Below are positions 13,101-18,902 of a DNA stretch of 20,211 nucleotides, piece by piece. The stretch comes from Nitrosotalea sp. GTDB taxonomy: Archaea; Thermoproteota; Nitrososphaeria; Nitrososphaerales; Nitrosopumilaceae. Where the stretch lies: the NCBI GenBank assembly GCA_031296345.1, contig JARLFW010000140.1, positions 1 through 20,211 of the forward strand. The letters are read 5' to 3'. The notes beneath the pieces are model-generated. The model saw only the letters and a program-made list of their open reading frames with translations. It was not told the DNA's origin and did not search any database. The stretch's first letter is position 1, and each line of letters begins with the position of its first letter. The translations under genes were made by a program, and so were the position numbers.

Positions 13101-13804
13101 TCAAGCGCAGATCATTAGGACAGCATTTTTTAACATCAAACTCAATCGCACAATCCATAGTTAACTTTGCCAAGATTACAAAAGACGACATTGTTCTTGA
13201 AGTAGGCATGGGTAAAGGTATTCTTACACAACTTCTATGTAATAACGCAAAACAGGTAATCTCAATTGAAAAAGACTCGGTGCTATATTCACAAGCAAAG
13301 GAGACTTTATCGAAAATCCCAAATCTAGTCATAGAAAAGGGCGATGCTTTTAAGAAAAATCCTGAATTTACAGTATTTGTATCAAACCTTCCTTATTCAG
13401 AGAGCCGTACTGCCATAGAATGGCTTGTTCAAAAAAAATTCAAGCGCGCAATTATTATGGTTCAAAAGGAATTTGCCCAAAAATTGCTTGTCAAAAAAGG
13501 TGGAAAGCAAAGAAGGTCAATATCTATTCTTGCAAGCTATTGCTTTGATATTGAAACCTTAATGGATGTAAAAAATACCAACTTTAAACCACCTCCCAAA
13601 GTTGATTCTGTAGTCATATCTCTTGTTCAAAAACAAGTGCTCACAGATCAGATTGTAAAAACTGTCAACAAACTATTCTCGTTTAAGAGAAAGACCATAC
13701 GAAGTATTGGGAAAAAAATGGGGATAGAGATTGACTCTGATAAGAGATTAGAAGAGATGCCTGAAGGTGAGATAATAGAAATTGCAAAAAGAATCACAAA
13801 ATAG
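13097..13804 (+). CDS. ksgA: 16S rRNA dimethyladenosine transferase (KsgA/Dim1)
   Basis: A 235-aa enzyme that dimethylates two adjacent adenosines in the 3' terminal hairpin of 16S rRNA, a late checkpoint of small-subunit assembly. The N-terminal RRSLGQHFLTS (4-14) is diagnostic. SAM motif I is LEVGMGKG (34-41), the acidic residue sits in SIEKD (56-60), and motif IV is SNLPYSES (96-103) with NLPY where many relatives have NIPY. The short C-terminal helical domain (KTVNKLFSFKRKTIRSIGKK) is present. It overlaps DUF655 by 4 bp and mtq2 by 23 bp. At 235 aa it is at the short end of the archaeal range but complete in its motifs. Confidence 0.95.
   Translation: MIKRRSLGQHFLTSNSIAQSIVNFAKITKDDIVLEVGMGKGILTQLLCNNAKQVISIEKDSVLYSQAKETLSKIPNLVIEKGDAFKKNPEFTVFVSNLPYSESRTAIEWLVQKKFKRAIIMVQKEFAQKLLVKKGGKQRRSISILASYCFDIETLMDVKNTNFKPPPKVDSVVISLVQKQVLTDQIVKTVNKLFSFKRKTIRSIGKKMGIEIDSDKRLEEMPEGEIIEIAKRITK
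13765..13770 (+). promoter_or_regulatory. Shine-Dalgarno for the TTG start of the Mtq2-like gene
   Basis: AGGTGA, inside the end of ksgA, is fully complementary to the UCACCU core expected at the archaeal 16S rRNA 3' end. It lies 11 nt before the TTG at 13782. No ATG or GTG occurs in frame before the conserved YYVPAEDS, so the motif supports the TTG start. Confidence 0.5.
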
Positions 13805-14318
13805 TTACTATGTTCCAGCAGAGGACTCGATCTTTCTAGCTGATTATCTAGAAAATCAAAAGGGAAGATCTGCACTTGATATTGGAACTGGCTCTGGTAT
13901 TTTAGCTAAAGTTTTATCCAAAAATTTTGATCTTGTTGTTGCAACTGATGTTAACATTTTTGCATTAAAAAAGGCACATGAGATTGTTGCCAATTGTATA
14001 TGTTGTAATGCTGCTGATGCCATACAAACTAGTTTTGATCTTATCGTATGTAACTTGCCGTATCTTCCATCTGAAGAGTTGTCTGATCCTACAGTAGATG
14101 GATTACAAGAGGGGGTTGAAATTCCTAGCATGATTATAAAATCTGCTAGTCCGAGAATTGGGACGAATGGTAAAATGATATTTCTTACTTCATCACTTGC
14201 AAATTATGGTATATTGATACAACTATGCGAGTCACTTGGATTTGTTGCAAAAATAGTTGCTAAAAAGAAATTATTCTACGAAGAGTTGTTACTTGTAGAA
14301 TGTGTAAGACACGCGTAA
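13782..14318 (+). CDS. HemK/Mtq2-like protein methyltransferase
   Basis: A 178-aa SAM-dependent methylase. The N-terminus YYVPAEDSIFLADYLE (9-24) is the hallmark of the archaeal/eukaryotic Mtq2 branch. SAM motif I is LDIGTGSGIL (32-41), the acidic residue lies in ATDVN (54-58), and the catalytic CNLPYLP (90-96) is the NPPY-type loop that holds the substrate glutamine, here with Leu in place of the first Pro. Mtq2 methylates the glutamine of the GGQ motif in release factor aRF1, usually with a Trm112-type partner that is not encoded here. The start is TTG 13782, 23 bp inside ksgA. It is the last gene of the eL21 operon and ends 8 bp before the convergent isocitrate dehydrogenase gene. Confidence 0.85.
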   Translation: MQKESQNSYYVPAEDSIFLADYLENQKGRSALDIGTGSGILAKVLSKNFDLVVATDVNIFALKKAHEIVANCICCNAADAIQTSFDLIVCNLPYLPSEELSDPTVDGLQEGVEIPSMIIKSASPRIGTNGKMIFLTSSLANYGILIQLCESLGFVAKIVAKKKLFYEELLLVECVRHA

Positions 14319-14326
14319 AATCTGAA

Positions 14327-15364
14327 TTATCTTCTTAGTTTTTGTTTTGAAATCTCAGCAATTGCTTCAGTCATCTTTGATCCGGGAGCATTTCCTCCAA
14401 TATCATAAGTGACATACTTTCCTTCATTGATGACCTGTTCAGTTGCAGCAAAAATAGCATTTCTTATGTCTGGTTCTCCGAGATACTCGACCATCCACGC
14501 ACCAGATAAAATGGCTGCAGTAGGATTGACTTTATCCAATCCTTTGTATTTTGGTGCACTTCCATGAGCTGGCTCAAACATGGCATACGAGTCTCCGATA
14601 TTGGCAGAATACACATTTCCAATCGAACCAATATTTCCTGACGCACATTCTGATATTATGTCCATGAACAGATTAGTGCTGACTAAAATTGAATCATTGA
14701 ATCTCTCGGGATTTTTTACCAACTGCTGGGTCATGTTGTCAATATAATACTCCTCCACTTGGATACCTGGATTCTCAGCCATTGCTTTTTCTACCTCACT
14801 CCAGAAAATACCGTCTGTTTCTTTGAGAATATTCCTCTTTGTTATTGGAAAAATCTTCTTGATGTTACGCTGTTTTGCCCACTCAAAGGTAGCCTTGATG
14901 ATTCTTTGGCAACCTTTTCTTGTCGTCTTTCTTATGGCAATAGCCGCATCCTCAGAAATTTTAAACTCAATACCTGCATAGAGTCCCTCCGTTGCCTCTC
15001 TAAAACACACAAAATCTAATTTTTTATTAGGAGATAGTCTGTCGTAAGTCTTGATCGGTCTGACATTACTGTAAAGTTGAAATTTTTGTCGTATTGTTAC
15101 AGCTACACTTCTTGGTGTGTCTGGACGAGGAATTGTTGTAGTGGGTCCCTTGTAACATGCATTGCATTCCTCAAGCAACTTCATGGTAGAATCTGGAATG
15201 TATGTTACGCCACCATGTTTTTCCCACTGCTCAGATCCCGCATCACACAAAATAAGTTCTGTTTGAGAATTGCAAGCTCGGAGTACACGTAACATGGCAT
15301 CTACAAGTTCTGGACCAGTACCGTCTCCCTTGATTACTGCAGCTTTCTTTCCCAAATCAGCCAT
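14327..15364 (-). CDS. Isocitrate dehydrogenase, NADP-type (beta-decarboxylating dehydrogenase family)
   Basis: A 345-aa member of the isocitrate/isopropylmalate dehydrogenase family. IKGDGTGPEL (11-20) opens the fold. Substrate-side residues are visible: S86 in TPRSVAVTIRQ, R92, NVRP (100-103), FREATEGLY with Y129, and K176 in ITKRN. The coenzyme region reads EPAHGSAPKYKGLDKVNP: K272 and Y273 occupy the positions of the K344/Y345 pair that marks NADP use in E. coli Icd, so I favour NADP-isocitrate dehydrogenase over LeuB. Oddities: the motif usually written NLFGDILSD is NLFMDIISE here (M for G, E239 for the last Asp), and GGLG becomes GSIG. It is divergent from the phosphoesterase gene. Family certain; substrate likely. 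Confidence 0.8.
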   Translation of the reverse strand: MADLGKKAAVIKGDGTGPELVDAMLRVLRACNSQTELILCDAGSEQWEKHGGVTYIPDSTMKLLEECNACYKGPTTTIPRPDTPRSVAVTIRQKFQLYSNVRPIKTYDRLSPNKKLDFVCFREATEGLYAGIEFKISEDAAIAIRKTTRKGCQRIIKATFEWAKQRNIKKIFPITKRNILKETDGIFWSEVEKAMAENPGIQVEEYYIDNMTQQLVKNPERFNDSILVSTNLFMDIISECASGNIGSIGNVYSANIGDSYAMFEPAHGSAPKYKGLDKVNPTAAILSGAWMVEYLGEPDIRNAIFAATEQVINEGKYVTYDIGGNAPGSKMTEAIAEISKQKLRR

Positions 15365-15433
15365 CGTGATAAGATGAGCATATTTAACTCTAACTAGAAA
15401 ATTGTTTGAAAATTTTTTAGTATAATGCTAAAG

Positions 15434-15439
15434 CTTAAA
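15434..15439 (+). promoter_or_regulatory. TATA-like element before the phosphoesterase gene
   Basis: CTTAAA is centred 28.5 nt before the GTG at 15465 and 22.5 nt before the TTG at 15459. The distance favours GTG 15465 as a leaderless start. Confidence 0.4.
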
Positions 15440-15464
15440 CTCTTCATTTAATGGATATTTGGTT

Positions 15465-16211
15465 GTGAGAATAGTACAAATTTCAGATATCCATGTAGGT
15501 GCTCAATTCAGAGAAGAGATCTTTGATCTAGCCGTAGATGAGATAAACGAGCTAAAACCATCTGTTATTGTAGCAACTGGTGATCTTACAAATGAGGGAC
15601 TACTCAAAGAATATGAGAAATGTAAAGCAAAGTTTTCCCAGTTTGACGCTGAAAAAATAATCACCATTAGTGGAAATCATGACTATAGAAATACTGGGTA
15701 CCTTCTTTTCAAAAAGTATTTTCCGTTTGATTCTGTCAATGAGCTTGATGACGATACTGTACTTGTAACAATTGGTACTGCAAGACCTGATAGAGACGAG
15801 GGGGAGGTAGGCTATAGACAGAATCTGTGGCTTGAGAGAACCATGAAAAAATATGAAAACAAGATTAAGATACTTGCAATGCATCATCATCTAATTGGTG
15901 TTCCTGATACTGGAACTGACAGGGTAACTGTGATAGACTCTGGCGATGTTTTAAGGACTGCACTGGATGGCAAGATAGACCTAGTCATATGTGGTCACAA
16001 ACATAGGCCATGGTTTTGGAATTTTGGAAATTTATCAATTGCAAATGCTGGGACAGTATCGTCTGAAAGAATGAGAGGACTTTTTGAAAATACATACAAT
16101 ATCATAACAATTGAGAAAGGCAAGATCAAAGTTGATTTGAAGATTGTAGGCGGAGAGAAAATTCATCTCAAAGATCTTGTGCAAAACTACAAACGTTATG
16201 GTGAAGAATAG
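15465..16211 (+). CDS. Calcineurin-like metallophosphoesterase
   Basis: About 248 aa from GTG 15465 (250 from the alternative TTG at 15459). The GTG start gives the family N-terminus MRIVQISDIH and fits the TATA spacing. All the metal-binding motifs of the calcineurin-like superfamily are present: SDIH (D8, H10), GDLTNE (39-44), GNHD (70-73), the MHHH segment (about 140-142) and GHKHRP (177-182). The closest known groups are CpdA/Icc-type phosphodiesterases acting on cyclic nucleotides or other small phosphodiesters, but the substrate cannot be told from sequence. There is no signal peptide or membrane segment, so it is probably cytoplasmic. It is monocistronic and divergent from the isocitrate dehydrogenase gene; a tRNA gene follows 63 bp downstream. 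Confidence 0.88.
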   Translation: MRIVQISDIHVGAQFREEIFDLAVDEINELKPSVIVATGDLTNEGLLKEYEKCKAKFSQFDAEKIITISGNHDYRNTGYLLFKKYFPFDSVNELDDDTVLVTIGTARPDRDEGEVGYRQNLWLERTMKKYENKIKILAMHHHLIGVPDTGTDRVTVIDSGDVLRTALDGKIDLVICGHKHRPWFWNFGNLSIANAGTVSSERMRGLFENTYNIITIEKGKIKVDLKIVGGEKIHLKDLVQNYKRYGEE

Positions 16212-16240
16212 GTAAACTCATTCTCACTCCAGTTCCAAAG

Positions 16241-16248
16241 TTATAATA
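16241..16248 (+). promoter_or_regulatory. Putative TATA box of the tRNA-Ser gene
   Basis: TTATAATA is centred 30.5 nt before the first base of the mature tRNA, giving a short 5' leader of a few bases. A second AT-rich run (TTTAAAT, 16253-16259) is too close for this tRNA start. Confidence 0.4.
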
Positions 16249-16274
16249 ACAGTTTAAATTTCAGCAACATCTAT

Positions 16275-16358
16275 GCGGGGGTCGCCTAGCCTGGTAGGGC
16301 GTGGGATTGCTAATCCCATGTCCGCAAGGACCCGTGGGTTCGAATCCCACTCCCCGCG
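16275..16358 (+). tRNA. tRNA-Ser (anticodon GCT)
   Basis: The cloverleaf can be drawn by hand. The acceptor stem is GCGGGGG (16275-16281) with TCCCCGC (16351-16357), seven pairs including one G-T. The anticodon stem is TGGGA/TCCCA with loop TTGCTAA and anticodon GCT at 16309-16311, decoding AGC and AGU. A long variable arm GTCC-GCAA-GGAC (16320-16331) marks a class II tRNA such as serine. The T arm is GTGGG-TTCGAAT-CCCAC (16334-16350). The discriminator base is G16358. No CCA is encoded and no intron interrupts the anticodon loop. A T5 run at 16360-16364 follows at once and probably ends transcription. Confidence 0.96.
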
Positions 16359-16359
16359 C

Positions 16360-16364
16360 TTTTT
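16360..16364 (+). terminator. T5 run ending the tRNA-Ser transcript
   Basis: Five consecutive T residues begin two bases after the tRNA discriminator base. A T run alone is enough for archaeal polymerase termination. The next gene has its own TATA-like box. Confidence 0.5.
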
Positions 16365-16379
16365 GCGATCTACGCTTAA

Positions 16380-16387
16380 ACTTAATA
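16380..16387 (+). promoter_or_regulatory. TATA box of the zinc-ribbon gene
   Basis: ACTTAATA is centred about 27.5 nt before the ATG at 16411, so the zinc-ribbon message is probably leaderless and independent of the tRNA. Confidence 0.45.
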
Positions 16388-16410
16388 ATAGAATCTTCAG
16401 CGTTGAATCA

Positions 16411-16572
16411 ATGGTAAGAAGAAAGACAGTCAAGCCAAGAGCAAGCGGTCCAAAAAACGTTACAACTGGTCTATGTCCTAAATGCGGTACAATAGGAAAG
16501 ATTTTGATTATAGGTGTGATTGGAAGCGAGAAAGGAAAATGCCAATCATGCAACGCTGAATTTACGCTGTAG
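16411..16572 (+). CDS. 53-aa zinc-ribbon protein, possibly Elf1-like
   Basis: I start this gene at ATG 16411 because a TATA-like box is 27 nt upstream and because the longer frame from 16273 would run through the tRNA gene. The 53-aa protein has a basic N-terminal tail (MVRRKTVKPRASGPKN), then a zinc ribbon with C22, C25, C44 and C47 (C-X2-C, 18 residues, C-X2-C), and ends four residues after the phrase CQSCNA. The arrangement of a short Arg/Lys tail, one zinc ribbon and a sudden end recalls a shortened transcription elongation factor Elf1, but the match is by pattern only. A ribosome-associated zinc ribbon would look much the same. Confidence 0.75.
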   Translation: MVRRKTVKPRASGPKNVTTGLCPKCGTIGKILIIGVIGSEKGKCQSCNAEFTL

Positions 16573-16612
16573 AAAATACTGACAAAACCCTCAATAAAAT
16601 AAACCATAAATT

Positions 16613-16618
16613 TTTAAG
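16613..16618 (+). promoter_or_regulatory. TATA box of the coiled-coil gene
   Basis: TTTAAG, preceded by two more T, is centred 28.5 nt before the ATG at 16644. It favours that ATG over the GTG at 16629 as the start. Confidence 0.45.
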
Positions 16619-16643
16619 ATCACATCTAGTGCAGATTGAATAT

Positions 16644-16814
16644 ATGGCAGGCGAAGATGAATCCATTTATGAAAGAGTAGCTAGACTGGAAGACGAAGTT
16701 GCTAGCTTAAGAAATGAAGTGGATGTCTTGAAAGGAACAATGCGAAACAAGATAGTGAGATATGAACATAAATTAATCAAGAAAGGAAAAGACATACAAT
16801 CAATTATTGACTAG
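16644..16814 (+). CDS. 56-aa coiled-coil protein, uncharacterised
   Basis: Starting at ATG 16644 the frame encodes MAGEDESIYERVARLEDEVA and continues to a basic end (KLIKKGKDIQSIID). Hydrophobic residues at a/d positions through IYERVARLEDEVASLRNEVD and VLKGTM give at least four heptads of a parallel coiled coil. It is followed by a basic helix that could contact nucleic acid or another protein. A GTG at 16629 would add five residues. I do not recognise the family. Its end overlaps the convergent SirB1-like gene by 11 bp. The coding call rests on the clean heptad pattern and the promoter spacing. Confidence 0.65.
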   Translation: MAGEDESIYERVARLEDEVASLRNEVDVLKGTMRNKIVRYEHKLIKKGKDIQSIID

Positions 16815-17625
16815 ACTTTTCTTTGATACCTTTTATCATTTCTAAAATATCGTCAACATCATCTGCTTCTGGGGCCAACTCAAGATATCTGTTAAGTGAT
16901 ATTAATGCAAGATCCTTTTGTAGCAATCTTAGCTGAACAATTCCCTTATCTCTAATATCTTCAGGTGAATCAGGTTCAAGACCTAATGCCATGTTTATAC
17001 AATGCATTGATTTTTCATAGTTAAATGACTCTGTGTAAGAACCTTTTAGATTTCTTAAAATTCTAATCAGTATCTTTTCTGGTTCTACATCGTTTAGATA
17101 TTCTGGTTCAAATTCTACACCGTCACCATAAGTTGCATCCAATATGTCCTGAAGATCCTCGATATCTAATAGACTTCCTCTGTTAAAGGGATCAAGAATC
17201 AACTCTTCTGAATATTTTACAAGAAAATGTCCTGGAAATCCTACGGGTTTAAGCTCAAGACCTATTACTTTTGCAATCTCGATGTAAATTATGCATAATG
17301 TGATTGGTATTCCACTACGTTTGTCTATTACAACATTTAGAAAATTATTTCTTGGATTGTAATAATCATCGTCATCTCCTTCAAATCCTAACATGTCAAA
17401 CATGTATTCGTTTAACATGGAAACAAGATAGATTGGATTTTTTACATCTGAAACATGATCACGCAATCCTTGCTCCAATGTTCTTAATTTTTGGACATAC
17501 TCTGATATGTCTAGATTGGGAAATTCTAGTATCTGGGATAATTTCAGACATTTTTCAACCAATGTGTATTGTGAACTTTTTGCATAAGAGATCCACTCTG
17601 CTGCAAATGGATCGAAATTGCTCAT
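16804..17625 (-). CDS. SirB1-like transglutaminase-fold protein with TPR region
   Basis: A 273-aa protein. The central segment has the SirB1/YchA (Transglut_core2) pattern: RSGIPITLCIIYIEIAKVIG (103-122), VGFPGHFLVK (128-137) and LILDPFNRG (142-150). His and Asp of the transglutaminase-like site are present (H133, D145). The position I align with the catalytic Cys is occupied by the GIP/IT segment, and C111 lies a few residues further along, so activity is uncertain. Residues about 180-270 are helical, with TPR-like repeats (NYEKSMHCINMALGLEPDSP, then KDLALISLNRYLELAPEADD). In bacteria SirB1 family members are mostly uncharacterised. The ATG overlaps the stop of the 395-aa gene upstream (4 bp), so the two are one operon. 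Confidence 0.82.
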   Translation of the reverse strand: MSNFDPFAAEWISYAKSSQYTLVEKCLKLSQILEFPNLDISEYVQKLRTLEQGLRDHVSDVKNPIYLVSMLNEYMFDMLGFEGDDDDYYNPRNNFLNVVIDKRSGIPITLCIIYIEIAKVIGLELKPVGFPGHFLVKYSEELILDPFNRGSLLDIEDLQDILDATYGDGVEFEPEYLNDVEPEKILIRILRNLKGSYTESFNYEKSMHCINMALGLEPDSPEDIRDKGIVQLRLLQKDLALISLNRYLELAPEADDVDDILEMIKGIKEKSSQ

Positions 17626-18809
17626 TTTCTGTTTAGATAACTTTCTGGGTTTTTGAGTTCACGAGTTGTGGGAGGGTTCTCAATTAGAGTCTTGTACGTA
17701 TCCTTGCCTAATTTGGTAAATATGTATTCTGTAAAGTCTGTTCCCATGCTCTTTCTAATCTGATAAGATGAGATGTCACTATTTGCAAATGTGACTAGAT
17801 AATTCTTAAAGTCTTGATCATCTCTTAGGATGTTTTTAACTGCAAATTCTGCCATTCCCTCCATTGTTGTAAATGCAGCATGGTGTGCTTGTATTGGCTT
17901 TAACCATCTTTGGTAAATGTCAAGAAGTTGTGGAATCATTTCTGAAATTTTGGGATCAATTGTTACCTTGTTAAACGTCATAACATCTGGGCCCAAGACT
18001 TGAACTATGAAATTATCTGGATTTAATACGAAAAATAGATTTGCCCTCTTTGCAATTGGATACTCCTCTGGAACTTCTGGCAATTGCAAGTAATTGAAAA
18101 GATTTTTTATTGTAGGTTCGTCAAGGGCAAGAATAATTTTAGCAAGTTCTTCGTTTATGGCATTTACTTCAGATACTGCTATCTTGTTAATATTGTAAAG
18201 ATTGTTTTGTATCGAGTGAACTTGCTCTTCTAAAATGGTCATCTTTAGCGCTCCTATATATCCCGAATTTACTTGATCAAATCTTGATTCATAGGGCTTG
18301 CCTTGCTTGTATAGTATGATTTGAGGATAACTCGATAAAATGAACTTGTTTAAGTAAATTGCAGATTCATAAAAATCTCCATATGTTGTAGATATCTGGG
18401 AGATGTACCCCTTTGCATATGTAGAATAAACTAGAAATCTAAAAGTCTGATTTTCTGCAAGCGATGATATTTTTTGAACATCTTCATGTGCAATTGCACT
18501 AAAAAGTTCATCTACAAATTCTACGGATTCCTTTGTTGGATAAACTTTACGACCTTTGAGACGCTTAAACTCTACAAGCTCTGGAAATTCCGCTTTGATC
18601 TGGCTCACTGGAATTCCAGTAAACTCTGTTATCTTTTTTGACGTATCTGCAAATAGTCTATTGCTAATTGTTTCTATACTTTCAAATTTTATATTTGAAG
18701 CAAATTCCTGCTCAGCCTTTACCTTTGAATCGATTATCTCTTTTTCCTCGTTTAGCTCAACTGAGAGCTGATCCAAAAGGGCATATGCAAACTCTTCAAA
18801 TTCTGTCAT
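17622..18809 (-). CDS. Uncharacterised 395-aa protein with degenerate metallopeptidase-like motifs
   Basis: I do not recognise this protein. It is soluble and mostly helical, with no signal peptide. Residues 1-60 are acidic and coiled-coil-like; about 60-105 contain a short winged-helix-like stretch (EFTGIPVSQIKAEFPELVEF). Two motifs stand out. ILEEQVHSIQ at 192-201 matches the HExxHxxQ helix of zinc peptidases except that Glu (E194) replaces the first His; E195 and H198 are kept. HHAAFTTMEGMAEF at 309-322 resembles the second helix, which supplies the third zinc ligand (E317) in such enzymes. This might be a relic or a variant metal site. It is first in an operon with the SirB1-like gene, overlapping it by 4 bp. 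A 93-bp gap separates it from the glycosyltransferase gene transcribed in the same direction. Confidence 0.75.
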   Translation of the reverse strand: MTEFEEFAYALLDQLSVELNEEKEIIDSKVKAEQEFASNIKFESIETISNRLFADTSKKITEFTGIPVSQIKAEFPELVEFKRLKGRKVYPTKESVEFVDELFSAIAHEDVQKISSLAENQTFRFLVYSTYAKGYISQISTTYGDFYESAIYLNKFILSSYPQIILYKQGKPYESRFDQVNSGYIGALKMTILEEQVHSIQNNLYNINKIAVSEVNAINEELAKIILALDEPTIKNLFNYLQLPEVPEEYPIAKRANLFFVLNPDNFIVQVLGPDVMTFNKVTIDPKISEMIPQLLDIYQRWLKPIQAHHAAFTTMEGMAEFAVKNILRDDQDFKNYLVTFANSDISSYQIRKSMGTDFTEYIFTKLGKDTYKTLIENPPTTRELKNPESYLNRK

Positions 18810-18902
18810 TATGAGATTGGATCAAACATGCCAATTTAACATTAACTTTGGATCTACATGTCTACTTTGGGTTGTATGTCACTCATTGATTTTGGACGTG
18901 AA

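Noticed and set aside
14327..15364. Assignment as 3-isopropylmalate dehydrogenase (LeuB)
   Set aside because: No leuC/leuD nearby, and the K272/Y273 pair with GLDKVNP matches NADP-isocitrate dehydrogenase better; not fully excluded.
16273..16410. Upstream extension of the zinc-ribbon reading frame
   Set aside because: The frame runs across the complete tRNA-Ser gene; the TATA box 27 nt before ATG 16411 and the family-like basic start favour the short form.
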